64,000 nucleotides of DNA from Sporobolomyces roseus (Eukaryota > Basidiomycota > Microbotryomycetes > Sporidiobolales > Sporidiobolaceae), in assembly GCA_016617785.1 (NCBI GenBank), contig JADILM010000004.1, positions 1,922,001-1,986,000 on the forward strand. Reading direction: 5' to 3'. Every line of letters begins with the position of its first letter. Positions within the stretch are counted from its first letter, which is position 1. Of this stretch, positions 22,289-36,102 are shown in pieces. The position numbers and the translations under genes were made by a program. The notes under the pieces were generated by a model that worked only from the letters and a program-made list of their open reading frames with translations, was not told where the DNA came from and ran no database searches.

Positions 22289-25200
22289 TCAAACAGAGAT
22301 AGCGCTTTCTCCAGCTCGTAGCGCAACTAACAATCCTTCGCAATCGTTCAATCGCTCGTTGATAGCGAGTCCAGCAGATCTGTGAGAGACGATCACCCAG
22401 AACCGTCAGAACTGAGCGAGAACTGGTATCGAAGAAAGACGAAGCTCACCCAATATTCCCACCGAATTTGACCTGAATCTCAGCACTCAAATGTTCCGCC
22501 CACCTAGCTTTATCACTCCCTACATCCAACTCAATTTCGTTCATCGGTACCGAAACTAAGAAAGCTTTCTTTGCTTTTGAGGAATAAACTTCGAGTTCGA
22601 GAGATTGAGTGGTTGGGGAGAAATGGATTGGGTAGTCGAGGGAGGCGACAGAGATCTCGTGTCGTACGTGACGGAGGACGAGGGATTGAGAAGAGATCAA
22701 GTGGATCAGAGACTACGAGAAGAAGAGACATGAGTGAGAGGAGTGCAAAGGGGAGAAAGAGATGAAACGTACTCGAGGATCTTGGTGACCAGCTTGAATC
22801 TCCTCTCCTACTCGTTCAGCGATCTTGCCAACGAGGAAATTGGTGATGTCGAGTGCGAGAGTGCTGGACCAACGTTTCGTTTCGACAAGTCGGAATTCAG
22901 TGTTGATCACTTTGAACGAATTGGGTTCGAGTTCGAAAGCGACGTCGAGTTCATCAAAGTGTCGGAGCTGAATGATTGTCGATGTGAAACGAACGAGAGA
23001 CCAGCCGTGAAGTTGTTGAAGTGCCTCGTATTCAGCTGCGTGAAGAATGGGCATCGTTAGTAATGTTCACGAACAGAAAAACTGAGGAAGCTGCTGCAAC
23101 TCACCTTTCATTCGACTCAAATCGGACTTGGTTCGTTTATCCTTCAAAGCAGCCTCGAGCTCGGCGATCCTCTCCTTCGCAGCTTGTTCCTTCTCCTTCT
23201 CAGTTTCAAGAACGTTTCGATCCTTCTGAAGTTGCTGTTCGATTCGTTCGAATTGGGGTCGAGCTCCAGGAATACCTTTTGAGCGATTGCCGTTGATTTG
23301 CTCCCTGTAAAGAGAAAGCGGGTGTCAGTGTCTTTCGTCGAAGAGCGATGAGCTAGCGAAAGCTTACTCTTGTTCCTCGATATCGGCGTGAAGTTGGGCG
23401 AGCTCTTCTCGCTGATCATCGTTGTAGCTCGACAGCTCTTCGTCAAGTGCCCGTTCAGTCATCAATTCGGCTTCGAGAGCAGCGTGTCTTTCTTGAAGCG
23501 AAGGAATCACGCTGTTGATCTCGAATTGTGCGAGTTCGGCTCGATCCTGTCACCTCGTTTTCGACGTCAGCATCTCAACGTAACGTCTGACAGCTGAAGC
23601 ACGAAGGGAACGGACCTGTCGGAGTTCTTCAAGACTCTGTTGCATCGCTGTGATGATTTGATCGAGATTCTGGTTTCGCGTTCCTTTCCACTCAACTTGT
23701 CCCTGGACGAGGTGGAACAGCTTGATCTGAGCGAATTGATTCTGTGCGATCAAACTCGAATCGTCAGTAAGACTGAACTGCGGACTAGAGTGTAGCGATG
23801 CAAGCTTACCTTCATGTGTAATTTCTCCTCATCCGAAGCCGAAGCCCAATTCTTGAAGACTGCTGGCACTTCTCCCGATTCGATATACGCTTCGAGCTCG
23901 TCGTAGGATTCTCGGACCTCTTCCATTCGTTGGAGTAGGAATTTTTGATCCTGAAGAAGGAGAGCGAAGGTCAGCAATTGGGTTGATTGGAGCGGAGAGG
24001 CACGAGGCTTACGTTCCGGTAGAGCTCGTACATCACAGAGTGACAAGCACCGGCGACGACCAAGTCCGCGAAAGTAGGAGGGGTACGATCTGTTACCACG
24101 AATTTCAAATGAGTAGCTGAACCTTCGCACTCATCCGGACTCTGGAGCTCACCTTTACTCTCATCTCCGAATGCTGAAGCAGCAAGACTCTTCCTCCTCG
24201 CTTTCGAAGAGCTTAGATCGAATCCTCCAGTCATCCCGATGATATCGTTGACGAATTCAGTTCCAGTAGCAGCGAAGAACTCTTCGATGGAAGCCAAGGG
24301 TCGAGGAGCGTCCTGTTCATCAAAGATCGTGTCAGTGAAGTTGAAAGCGAGACTCAAAATTGGGGACTCACGGGATGCGCATCGAAGCTGTTCTCGAATA
24401 CACTTCCCGTCAGATTGAGATCCCTTCCTCCTGCAACGTCTTCGAGCTTGTTCGGACTACCTTGTGAAGCTGTTTGCTGTTGAGCGAGTAATCCTTTGAG
24501 GGAGAGACTGCCGCCGGGAGATCGACCAGCTGCGATAGATTGACGAGGACGGGTAACGCTGGCAAAAGCTGAGGATGCTGATTTGACTGGTGAGGTCGAG
24601 ACACGAAGGGGAGCTCGAGCAGCAGCGGGAGAGACGGCGGGAGTCTTGCGAGGAGATTTCGCGGCGAGGGAAGAAGGAGGTAGGAAAGGAGTTTGTTTGA
24701 CGGGAGATGCTGAACGAGAACGAGCTCTGACTGGACTCTTCGGAGGTTGAGATTGTGCGGGAGGAGGAGGTGCGGGACGAGGAGCTGAAACACGTCGAGG
24801 AGAGGGAAGAGGAGATGGTTGACGAGGTTGAGGGGTTCCGTAGCCTCCACTTCGACGGAAAGGAGATTTCGAAGGAGTGCCCAACAAAGCGTTGTCTCCG
24901 AGAGGAACGGAACCAGCTCTCGAAGACTGTACTGTTCGAGATGAGGGAGGAGCCGGGGATCGTGAAGGTGAAGCTGTACGAGAGCGGATTGGGGAAGCCA
25001 GACGGGGAGCGAGGGAAGGTCGAGGTAAAGGTGCAGAAAGGATCGATCCATAATTCGCTGTCGCTTCTTCCATATCCATCGTTTGATCGAGGTCTATCGT
25101 GATCTCGTTCGAGTTGGTTCCAGTGCCGATGAGTTGCATCGAAACTTCGGCAGAATCTGCTTCGTCGTCTGAATCTTCCGGTTGAGATGACGGTTGTTGA

Positions 25201-26727
25201 GAAACGATTCCTCCGACAGCTGTAGTCATCTCCATCGCAGCAGTTCCATCGTCGTCTTCCATGTCACTAAGTGCCTCTTCCTCCTCATCTTCTTCTTCTT
25301 CGTCCTCTTCTCCAACTCTTGCCAACCCAACTCGAGACTTCCTAGGTTTCCCGCCTCTTGCAAATCCGAGTGATCTCATGATTTGCTCATCCTCGTCATC
25401 CTCTTGTCTAGCGACAGTCGAGAAACGAGGTCGATTCGCCTGAGGTTTGGGCTGAGCGGGAGCGGTTGACTCTTGTTGTTGAGGTGCTGCAGCGGCCTGT
25501 CGCTGTTGCTCCTCAGCTTGAGCTCTTGAGTTGACTGCTTGAGCGTCGAAACCTCCGGTGTGCTGACCCGTCAAATCACTCGTAACCTCGTCCATCGCTT
25601 GTGTTCCATTCTCGTCCCTTTCTCCCTCATCCTCCTCGGAAGACGACGATTGGTTCTGGTCCTCCTCCTCCACACTGGGTTGAAGGGCTGAGACGGGTAA
25701 TTGAGTTCCAGCGAAATGACCTTTGAAAGCGAGGGTGACTTCGTCTCCAGCGATTTCCATCGAAGGTTCCGATTCAATGCCGTCTTCGTCTTCCTCCTCC
25801 TCATCAGATGATTCGGCAGCTCCGGAATTCTGAGATACGAAAGATTCGTCTCCAGTGTGGGCAGCGTATTCGAGAGCGGCAGCTTCTTGAGCCTCTTTCG
25901 CTGCTTGAGCGTTTTGAGCAATTGCAGTCGGTTTATCGGGTGTGTAGTGACTGTAAGTTAGCAAAAGGGATGAGATCGAGAAGCTCACTAAACTGAACAG
26001 AGAAAGAGGATCGCTCACCGAACATTCGCAGAGGGAGCGAAACTGACTCTTCGACTGTGACTCGCTCGATGTACTCGCTTTCCTTCCCGATCAAAAGCGA
26101 CTGTGATATCCATCTTTGTGATCTCCATGTCGAGACTCCCGTTAGGATCGTCGTCGTCTTCATCCGAATCATCGTATTGTTCAACTGGATTTTCGACGGG
26201 TTTGTTCGAGGAACGGCGTCGAGCGGATTTGCTCTGGAAGGCGGAGAGGCTAGAGAGATCGGTGGTAGCGGAAGTAGGGTCGAAAGCGAGGGAAGTACGG
26301 CGGGAGGAACCGAAATTGACAGTGTTGTTTTCGAAAACTGCACCGACTTGTTTGAGGATTGATCGTCGAGGCGCCTGGGGCAGGGGTTTTTCAGCTGTTG
26401 TAGAGCTCTCAGAACGAAGTAAGGGAGACTTACGGCTTTCCTTCGTTCCGATTTGCTCGGTGAAAGTTCGAAGGTCATAGTCGCCTCTGCTCTCAATTCC
26501 TCCAACTTTGTACGCTTCCTGAGACCTTCCAATGCATCTCCACCTAGACTCTGAGCTCTTTTCTTGCGTTGTGCGCCGGTCTGAGTTGATGTAGAGGCGA
26601 TGAGAGTCGAAGTTGAGAGACCGTTCTCCTTGTTTGGAAAGAGGGACGAGCCAGTGGAGGTGCTGGGGACTGCAGACAGTGATGCCCTAGCGCGGTTAGG
26701 CTTGAATGCTGGCCTATCAGTCGACAT
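22289..26727 (-). CDS. SPC105: Kinetochore scaffold, Spc105/Spc7/KNL1 family
   Basis: Outer-kinetochore scaffold that recruits PP1 and Bub1-Bub3 for the spindle checkpoint. Starts MSTDRPAFKPNRARASLS. A PP1-binding SILK site (RRSILK, about residues 102-106) is followed by RRVSFAPSANVR (about 206-217), the family's paired PP1 docking motifs. MELT-like repeats follow: MEITKMDITVAF, MEIAGDEVTLAF, MDEVTSDLTGQ, MEMTTAVGG and MDMEEATANY. The middle is acidic then Ser/Pro-rich and disordered. A conserved FFAATGTEFVNDIIGMTGG segment opens the Spc7 domain, followed by long coiled coils. The C-terminal RWD-like part (ISVASLDYPIHFSPT) ends with a short last exon (SAGLAINERLNDCEG...) whose stop is at 22289. 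About ten exons. Divergent from cytochrome c1. Confidence 0.9.
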
Positions 26728-27114
26728 GGGAGTGAGTTCGTTGGATGAGTGTGAAAGGTGAGTAAACAAGAGCGAAGTTTCGAAATGTGAGAGAACTCGT
26801 TTCAGATTCAACTTCCTGACAGCTCTTTCTGATTGATAGACACATCAAAAGACAGATAGACACGTCTAGAAAGTATCCTCGCTATTTCCGGAAGAGGTTG
26901 AAGGCGACAAGATCTCGAGAAACTCGAAGTGCTTCCTGCTCGCCACACCTCTCGCTGTACGGATCTAACACCAGCCTTGAGATAAGGAGAAGATTCTATA
27001 CACATCTGCCTGTTCAGAATTCGAATCAGACAAAGTTGAAGAAAGTCAAGTTGCTCCTTGAAAGCGAAACCAGCGAACCTCCTCGCCTTTCTTCCCTCGT
27101 CAAACCTCGTCAAC
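26728..27114. promoter_or_regulatory. Shared promoter region between SPC105 and CYT1
   Basis: 387 bp between two divergent starts. No extra gene was recognised; short plus-strand frames here have no family features. The stretch just before 27115 is C/T-rich, as expected for a fungal leader. Confidence 0.45.
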
Positions 27115-28637
27115 ATGGCTGGCCGATTCTCTTTCCTCCGATCTAGCCTCAAGGCAGCAAACCCTAGCGCCCCTTTTGCTCGCGCTCACTCTACTTCCGC
27201 TCCTCAGGTGAGTTTTCCCTTCTTTCCCTCCCTCCGATGTTACACCTCTCCATCCTCGCTATCGCCTCATCCGGGTACCTCTAGTACCTATTGAGAGTAC
27301 TCAGAGCTCCTAGAATAATGTCACTGACTATTCTTTCGCTTCCTCACCCTCTCCTTCAACTTCTTGAACGCCCAATCGTTGTCGACCTTTTCCCTCCGAA
27401 ATCTTACCCCTCTCTCAACTCTCGCTGCTCCCCTTCCTCGGTCATTAATCTACTCGCAATACCTCAATCACGAAATCGCTCAAACAGTCGGCTTTCTCCC
27501 GTGCCGCCACCTCAAACCGTACCGCTGCTGGATTAACTGCCGTTTCAGTCGGAACTCTCGCATGGTACTCTTCGCTGTATGGCAACCCATTCTTGCCAGA
27601 GGCAAAGGCAGAATCCCCCGCCGATCACGGTCTTCACCCTCCTGAGTACCCTTGGGCTCACAAGGGACCTTTCGAATCTTTCGATCATGCTTCGTGAGTT
27701 TTCCCTTCCCTCGACTGTACTCCTCACGATTCAGCTAGAGTAGGTGACGCTAATGAGGCTTGTGAATTTCTTGTAGAATTCGTCGTGGATACCAAGTTTA
27801 CCGAGAAGTTTGTGCCGCCTGTCACTCGCTCGATCGAATCGCCTGGCGTAACTTGGTCGGTGTTTCCCACACCGTCAACGAAGCCAAGTCGATGGCCGAA
27901 GAAGTCGAATACGAGGACGGACCCGATTCCGAGGGATCCATGTTCCAACGACCTGGTAAACTTTCCGATTACATGCCCGCACCTTACGCCAACGAAGAAG
28001 CTGCTCGAGCTGGAAACGCTGGTGCCCTTCCTCCTGATCTTTCTCTCATGGTCAAGGCTCGTCACGGAGGTGCCGTGAGTCTTTCAGGAACTCTCTCTTT
28101 CTTGTTCGAAATGCGTTTTCTCATCTCGCTCTTCTCGTTTCTTTCTAGGATTACGTTTACGCCTTGATCACCGGATACGTCGACCCCCCTGCTGGTGTCG
28201 AGATCCGTGAAGGTCTCAACTACAACCCTTACTTCCCTGGAGGAGCTATTGGAATGGCTCGAGTGCTTTACGATGGTCTCGTCGAGTACGAGGATGGTAC
28301 CCCTGCAACAACTTCTCAGATGGCCAAGGATGTCGTTTCTTTCTTGTCGTGGACAGCGGAACCCGAGTTGGACGACCGAAAGAAGATGGGAATGCAGGCC
28401 ACGATTATTCTTACTTCACTTCTTGGTGAGCTTCTCTTCTCCTCTCTCATCGCCAGATCCTTTTCGCTCATACATCCCGTCATCTAGCCCTCTCTATCTG
28501 GACCAAGAAGTTCAAGTGGGGACCTCTCAAGGCACGAAAGATCGTCTGTAAGCAATCTCATTTCCCCTTTCTTTCCCTTTCGAAATGTTCACGCTCGCTC
28601 GTTTCGCACAGACAACCCTCCTTCGACCAAGCACTAA
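27115..28637 (+). CDS. CYT1: Cytochrome c1, heme protein of respiratory complex III
   Basis: Carries electrons from the Rieske protein to cytochrome c at the mitochondrial inner membrane. Exon 1 gives a mitochondrial presequence, [21 protein letters not shown] long intron of about 280 nt (27209-27490), unusual here, precedes [16 protein letters not shown] and a hydrophobic sorting segment [16 protein letters not shown]. The heme-binding CAACH motif lies in [18 protein letters not shown]. Then come [21 protein letters not shown] and [60 protein letters not shown], and [17 protein letters not shown]. The C-terminal membrane anchor is [18 protein letters not shown], ending KIVYNPPSTKH at 28637. 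About five exons. Confidence 0.93.
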
Positions 28638-29135
28638 TGCATCAATAACATGTTTACTACTGTGGGAGAAAGGGGAGGATGTGAAGAGATGGAGAGAGAG
28701 AGATAATATAGAGAAAGGGGGAGAGGAATTCAAGGAGGAGTGGAGAGCTCGGAGGATGCGAGTCGAGGTTCACGCTTTTCGTTTTGTGTCGTGTGTTTGG
28801 GGATATCTTTCAAAATTACATTGTGTTCATTTTCATTTCGATTCGCTTCATCGTCGAGGGAGGACAAGAGAAGCTTGACTCCTTCGCTTCGCCGCTTCGC
28901 TCTCCTCATTATCGTTCAATGCGCTGGCTTCCGCGAAAGCTCGAAAGTGAGCGAGTCAAAATGACTTGCGAAAAAAAGAACTTCAGCCGAAACAGAAATC
29001 AGAAACATTCTTTCGCCGCTCTTCATTTCGCCTCCGCTTTACGACAAACTACACCATCGATTCGGAATCAGCATAGAACACTCCTACAAAGCCAGAGCCA
29101 ACGCTCACACCGGAAACTCCCTTCAAATCGGTTGA
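28638..29135. other. Intergenic region, no gene seen
   Basis: About 500 bp between CYT1 and the ArAE-like gene. It has a GA-rich tract (28670-28760) and GCGAAA-type motifs (28930-28975, including CTTGCGAAAAAAAG). Short frames here show no recognisable protein features. Confidence 0.4.
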
Positions 29136-32100
29136 ATGAAACCTCACTTTGTTCTCAACGACGATAACGAGGAGGACTCGGAATCAGATCAGAGGAGACA
29201 AGCACCGCCTAGGATAGTAGTAGACGAGCCAGGAAGATCAAACAGGTCAAGCAGGAGAGGAAGCCGAGATGAGGAGGAAAGGCATGTTGGATTCGCCCCT
29301 GAAGCAGTGTTTGGCAGGGACGATGAGGCTAGGAGGGAGACGAGGACGAACGAAGCAATAGATCAACAGCAGCAAGTAGACGACAAACAGTCGAAAGAGA
29401 ATCACACTTATCCTCCCTCTTCTCCTGATCGCCCTTCGCACGCTTCCGACAGTTCGACTGCTGCCTCTCCACCACCTCCTCCGTCGACCTGGTCTAGTAA
29501 GATCAAGGATCGCTCCCCGGCAATCCCAGAATCACTCGCATGGGTTCCGTCGAAGCTGAATTGGAAAGGATTAAGACCGGTCTTGCGTTCGACGATCGCT
29601 TCTTGGTGTGGATTTGTACTCAGTAAGTCGTACCTCTGATCAGTTCATTGTGCCGACATACTGAACCCTCGATTCGCAGTTCTCGCTCATCCAAGTCAAG
29701 TCGCTCTCGGTCGAGCTGGATTTCTCGTTCTTGTCGGTAAGGTCAAAGTCGCTCAATTGTATTGCTCGCTTGCTAATTGTGCGATTTCTGCTGCCTTACA
29801 GTGTCTGTCATTTCGCCGGCTGCTCTTCCTATCGCGAACCAAATCGAACAGACTTTCTTCCAATTCCTCCTCGTCTCGATCAGTTGGGCTTGGGCAACTT
29901 TGGCTCGTAAGACTTCACTGCTCCTCCTTCACAATGTTACTCTTACACCTCGACTTCATAGTATGCATTGCTCACGCCGCTCGAAGTCGATATTACTGGT
30001 CTCAAGCTGAATTCTCAACCCTGGCCTCGCAAGATTACCTCAACTCCGGTTACACGGCTAGTGAGATCTCAGACCTCGTCACGAACGATCTCTACAATGG
30101 TCGATACCTTGAACCTGCCAGCAGTGCCGTCTGTGGTGTGTTCCTTGGAGTTGCAGCCGGATTCTTCCTCTGGCTCCGAGGTTACCTCGGTCCCTCGCCA
30201 GCACTCTTCGGTTGTATCTTCGCCATCATCCTTCAAGTCATCTCTCTCACACTCGGAGTTCTCTTCCCTTACCCTTACTACTCGATCGGTCTCGCTTTCT
30301 TCCTCCCTTTCGCTGCTCAACATGCGTACGTCTCGTGTTCTCTACTACCTGAACTTCTCGCTGACAAGATACCACGAATGTAGCATAACGATCGCCTGTA
30401 CCCTCCTCATCTTCCCCGAAACTCTCGCTCATCAATTCTCGGATCGTACGATCGCAACCCTCGCTCCTCTTCGACAGGTCATCCAGAGTCAGAGTCGAAT
30501 GCTTAAAGCGAATCCTCGCACGGCAGACTGGTTGGAATACGCCGAGATCAAGACGACGACTACACAAGCGATGGCAAGCTTGGCGCTGATGAATACGGCA
30601 GAAGCGAATCTTACGAGGGAGATCAGTTTCGCAAGAGTGAATGGGAAAGATCTGACCAGTGTTTTACAAAAGATGCGAGTTCTCACTGCTCGAACGAGTT
30701 AGTCTTCACCTTCGCCTCTCTCGATCATGCTGTGTCTGACCTCACAACTTCCATCAGCTGGATTTGTTCGATTCTACGACGTCGTCAGCAAGCATCTTCA
30801 TCGAGATTACTCGGATGCGAAAGGAGGACCAGTCGCAGATCAACTTACGATTCATCTCGGTCGATCTGGTGCACCCTCGACAGTCGCTTCTCCTGACGAC
30901 ACTCCTACCTCGACTCGACCTCCTTCACCGACTCGCACTCCAAACCGACAAGACTCTAAAGACGCTGCCGATTCGAATGCTCTCGCTCAAGCACTCGACA
31001 ACGAGAAGCAAAAGCAACGGTCTCAACGACGAGGCAGTCATCCTGATTCTATTCGAGGATCGCCGCTCTCCCCTCCTTCCCCTCGCAAAACTCCCTCTTA
31101 CAATCGATCTCGTTCGAACCCTATCGTCCCGACTGGATCCGACTCTCACCATTCCGGCTCGTCGCTCGAGCTACGACGGGAGAAGACGGTGCAATCTCTC
31201 AAAGAGTACACGAAATCCCGTTCTCGCTCTCGACATCGCCATCGAGAAGGAGCCAGTCACGTCAGCTTGTCTTCACTCCTTCACGACGTCTTACATCCGC
31301 ATGTCGACATCAAGCCAGTAGGACTCGTCGCATCGATGCGATATGCCGACCTCGAAGACTTCCTCTCGAATCCGTTAGTCTGCCTCTCTTTCCTTTCTTT
31401 AATTGTTCGGCAAACCTACCCTTTCTCGCTCAAACAGTCGAGATGAGGAGCACATCGAAGAGATCATTCGCCTACTCAGTATCACCTCGGACGAACTACT
31501 TTCCGTCAACGAACGTTCAGTCGGACACCTCATCGAAACCGTTCATCGCATCAAATCTACCGAAAACACCTGGAGCTATCTTTTCCGATCTGACGACGCA
31601 GCAACCGACGAACTAATCAGGAAGTCAGAAGTACAACTCGAAGAGTTACGATCAGCACTCAAAGCATACCGAAACGAGAAACGACTCGACGTGATTCGAC
31701 CTTTCGCCAAACTATTCGATCCTTATGGGTCCGAACTCGACCCCGAATCGCACGCAGCGGACTTCCAGACGCCGAGTCACAGAGGTCTCTTCTGGGCTTT
31801 CTCGTATCAGTCGACGATGCTAGGTTGGTCCGAAGCTTTGATCGACGTCTTCGAATCGGTTCTGCGAATAGAGAAGAAGAGACGAAGACCTCGGTGAGCC
31901 CTACTCTAGCTTGAGAGCGTTGTACGAGACTGACGCCCACGCTCGAACAGAATCTGGTTCCCGGATTGGTCGAAAGCTCGATTCGACAAAACAAGTGCTC
32001 AGGAAGGAAACGACGACGAAGTGAGTTTTGATCTTGCTTCTACTGACCATCGATGCTTCACTGACTATCGCTAATCTCTGTAGGATCCTGAAGCCGTCGG

Positions 32101-34141
32101 TGATCTGGATATTCACTCGTTCTCTGCTCGTCGACACCCCGATTATCGGCCTCCCAAAACAGCTTTTCAGCTACTCGGAGTAAAGATCGCAAACTTTGGA
32201 GAACGTATGACAAGGAGAGATGTATTGTTCGGACTCAAAGCTGCCGTATTGATGGGTGAATACATCTCTCTCGGCAGGGTTTTCGAAACCGCTAATCTTC
32301 ATTCTCTCATTCCGCAGGTCTCTGCACTATGCCCGCCTACTTCCCTACCACTTCTTATTTCTTCCAACGAGAGCGGGGAGTGTGGGTCATCATCATGATT
32401 GCTTTGACAACGACGCAATTCGTCGGAGATACTGGTGAGTTCCGCCCCTTTTCGCTCTTTACTGAGAATTTGAGCTGAGTTCCCGCTCCACCTCGCAGTA
32501 TTTGGTTTTATTCTGCGTGTATTTGGTGAGGTCATTTCGACTAAATACGATGTTGAAGTTGCGCTAAAAGTCTTCGTTCCATAGGTACTTTCGGAGGAGC
32601 GGTTTACGGTTTACTCATCTGGTCGATCGCGGCTCAGAACGGGAGAGGGAACCCTTATGCGATGGGTGCAGTATGTGCTTTCGGCTTCTGCCCAATCTTG
32701 TTCTGGCGAGTGTGAGTATTCGCATCTTTCCTGAAGTTTGCGAAATCCGACTGAAACTGATGAGTCTCTCTCGCTTCTTCACAGACACGTGATGCCGCCG
32801 ATGAAGGGTATTTTACCAGCACTCACAAGCGTACTCATCATCGGCTATTCCTGGCAAAATACTCATCACCCGGCTCCTTCATCAATCGGTTGGGGATGGA
32901 GCATCGCATGGAGGCGGTTCGTCTGCGTTCTCATCGGTAAGTCGACCCGCTCCCTCTTGACATCCCTATGAATCTGATAGAGTATGATCTCCTCTCAGGT
33001 ATCTCGATCGCTTTCGTCTGGACCTACGTTCCTCCAGTGACGACTCAGAAGGTCTCGATTCGAAGAACCTACTCTCGAGTGATCGATCGACTCGGTGTCT
33101 GCATGTCGCAAATCATCAGCTTTGCCAACGTCAAGCATGGACCAACGAAATCTCCGAAAGCCATCGTCAAGAACATCGGAACTTTACGAGCTCGACTCGC
33201 CAAAATGACTCAAGCTACATCGATGACTCGCTACGAACTGTCTCTACAAGGGCCATGGCCAATAGAGCATTGTCAGTACAAACCGCACTCTTCGCTAGTC
33301 GAGTTTTAGCTGACACACGTCTCTCACTCTGCAGACGAGGCTTTGAAATCGCTGCAAATGTACCTTTCCCTGTTTTCATTGGTTTGAGAGCAATGGCTGA
33401 TTCTTTGCCTTTCTCTAGGGAGATCCTCGATCTATATGGAGAGCTTTGCGCCGTCATCTCGGGTCTTGATCAGAAATGGACGGCTGCTCTACTTCATCGA
33501 TCGCAACTCTCGAATCCTTACTTCCTGCAAGACCTTTTCACGACTTTCCAGCTACTCTCCGCTGCTTTATGTGCGTCATAAACCTTCCTCGAGCACGTCC
33601 TAACTATACTGACATTCTCTTGGAGTTCTCACGCAGATCACGGCTCGCCTCTTCCGATGGTTTACAATCCGCTTCTCGAACGATTCTTGAATCCGCCTGA
33701 AGTCCACGAAGCTGGTCGACCGTATGCTTACGACTTGACGCTCGGCGACGAAGACATTGAAGGACTCCCTCAACATGTTAATCTTGAAGTGATCTGCTCG
33801 CTCGAATACATGCGATTCTCAACTGGTGTTTCATCGGTCTACGCTATAGTCAACGTAAGCACTCCTTCTCATTCTTTCTCGGCTATGGCTGATAGGTCGA
33901 CGTCGATTTACAGCGTCTTGATCGATTGATGGTATGCTACTCGTCCTGATTCTTGAGTCTCCGTATTGATCTCTTCTTCGAAACAGTTCGTGACGAAATC
34001 TCTCGTCGGCGAGAACTACCTTCTCTACGGTCTCGATCTGTCGCATCCACACCACCTACACGCCGACGACGAACGACACTTCGGATTCTCGGCGTCGAGG
34101 AGAACGAGCATGGAGCACCCGACATCTCCAGTTTGAGCTGA
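29136..34141 (+). CDS. Large multi-pass membrane protein, ArAE_2/Bre4 (FUSC-like) family
   Basis: About 14 exons. The N-terminal region (about 150 residues from MKPHFVLNDDNEEDSESD) is charged and Ser/Pro-rich. Then a first group of membrane helices: VLRSTIASWCGFVL, VALGRAGFLVLV, SPAALPIANQIEQTFFQFLL, SSAVCGVFLGVAAGFFLWL, GCIFAIILQVISLTLGVLF. A cytosolic stretch follows with a basic Ser/Arg-rich insert (about 30900-31260). The second group of helices includes VWVIIMIALTTTQF, FGGAVYGLLIWSIA, GAVCAFGFCPILFW and VLIGISIAFVWTYV. This two-block layout is that of the fungal 'brefeldin A sensitivity (Bre4)' ER-transporter-like family, related to aromatic-acid/fusaric-acid exporters. The substrate is unknown. 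Exon joins in the last third are approximate; the stop is at 34141. Confidence 0.82.
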
Positions 34142-34257
34142 TCTTGTAGATAGACACTGTTTCTGCACATATCATATTGTTGACAATAACCTCTTCCTTT
34201 CCTCAACGAACAGACAGAATTCGGATACAGATAGCTTTTTCACCCCGACTACTTCCC

Positions 34258-35852
34258 TCATCGATGCCTCTTCGACTTGCGACCATCCTTCTCGTCCGTA
34301 TCATCGCTTTCGCCGTCAGTTGAAGGCTCTCCCGTAGTCGTCGACGGTGTCGTGTCGACCTCTGGTTCCGTATCTGTCGAAGGTTCTCGACGAGATCTTC
34401 GTCGATGAATTCGAGAAGATTGGTCTTTCTCGTTCGAGCGTTTACGTCTTCGTCGCTTGTCTTGAAGAGCTTGCTGTAGCCTCTGTTGTGCTGAAGGACC
34501 GCTGGATCCTCGTCGCTTGAAACACATTGCGCTGTTCGTCGTCGACATTGTGTGAGGCCTCTTCTCTCGAAGAGCATCAGAAAAGATACGTACAATAGCA
34601 GAATACTCGCAAGACAGACGATCACGATGACGACGATGCTGTTGAATGCTTGTATTAGCTATCATTCGGTCTGCGCGAGACAGCTCAGACTTACACTAGA
34701 GTGGCAGCTGCATTGTTTGAGATTCCTGCGACGACAGTCCCTCCGCTCGTCGAGTTTCCCGTTGATCCTCCGATCTGCACAGTCGGAGCTTCACCGTCTG
34801 ACCATTGGTACTCGTTGCAACAACCAGACCATTCGAGCGCCGACCAAGGTGCTGCCGTCTCGTTTGAAACGTAGCGGAGACCCGTGAAGTACACTCTCTT
34901 CGGATCGACTGCGAGCCTCCTCGCGTATCAGCGATTGTCTTCGAAGTGTGCTGACTCTAGAGAAGCCTCACCTGGAGAATTGATCAAACGAACTGTGTGC
35001 TCCTCAAATCCGAGACCTTGAATGATGCAACTTCCCTGGTAAGCATTCGCGATAGAGGCTTGCGACCCTCCATCCCACCATCCAGTAGCGTTCCGCTGTC
35101 CACCCGTCACGCTGTGAATCTCGAAAGAAGTACATTTAACGAGAGCTGGCGAAAGAGTGCACGAAAATTGAGCTCACAAGCATCCAAAGATCCCCGAATC
35201 GGTCGTAGTCGTTCCATCTGCAGGGATTCAAGAGACATAAGCAGGAGCAAGGCAAGTACTGGAAGCGAGCTTAAGCCTTACAGATTTGTACAGCATCGCC
35301 TGCGAAATCGAGTCGAGCACAAAGCTTAGCTTGACTCATCCTCTCCAATTCGACGGGAGATATAACGCACCTTTGAAAGTGTATTCTAGATAACAACCCG
35401 GGCCTTCTGCATACTTTGCAACGAGCTCAGAACCCAATGTAGTATCTTTCCAACTGTCTCCTTTCTTCGGACAAGCGTATCTGTACAGCTCGTTCTCGTT
35501 CACCATTCAACAGACTGTTTGGGAATTGTATCAAGAGAGTAACGTACGTTAAACCGTTACTGACTCCTGGCAAGAGGACGTGATTCAGTTTATCATCGGG
35601 AACTTGCATTGATCCCGACGTTGGACTGGCCCAAGCGTATATTGCTGTTCCTGTAGCATCTCCTGAGCCACCTCCTTCGTCATTCTTGTCCGTCGATGTA
35701 GCTGTAGGTTTCGTTTCATCTGTTGACGACGTTTTCGATTCTTCTGAAGAGCTGGAGGAAGTTTCGTCTGTCGCCTCTGTTGCGGGAGCTTCTTCTACAA
35801 CTGCCGCTACCTTCGCGAGATCTAGTTCTTCAGGTGATTCGGAGTCGGTCAT
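34258..35852 (-). CDS. Single-pass membrane protein with Ser/Thr-rich N-terminal part, unknown
   Basis: About six exons. The first in-frame ATG is at 35852 (MTDSESPEELDLAKVAAVVE), followed by a long Ser/Thr/Glu-rich stretch. A Cys-containing ectodomain-like part follows: YACPKKGDSWKDTTLGSELV, GPGCYLEYTFK, ARLDFAGDAVQI, GQRNATGWWDGGSQAS, SCIIQGLGFEEHTVRLINSP and ALEWSGCCNEYQWSDGE, with N-glycosylation sites (NAT, NET, NST). One membrane helix (SIVVIVIVCLASILLLYV) precedes a very basic cytosolic tail (ALQDKRRRRKRSNEKDQSS) that turns acidic and ends RKSKRHR at 34258. No signal peptide is visible, so a 5' exon may be missed. Function unknown; a cell-surface or ER sensor is a guess. Confidence 0.62.
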
Positions 35853-36102
35853 GAGGTGACTTCGAGGTGGAGATGGCGGGACCGAGCTAGGAGAGCTGAA
35901 AGGCGAAGAGGTTGAAGCTGCCTGACGCAAGGAGGATTGGAGCTTTCGGCGTAGAGAGACAGAGGAAGAAGTAGAAGGTCAAGAAGAGCTAGAGAGCTTC
36001 AAGAGGAGTTGGCTCGCTCCGAACGGATCCGCGGTCAGAAAGCGAGGTCCATGCGCAGACTCGATTCTCTTCTCCCTCGCTTCGTCTCAAAGCTGACAGT
36101 AC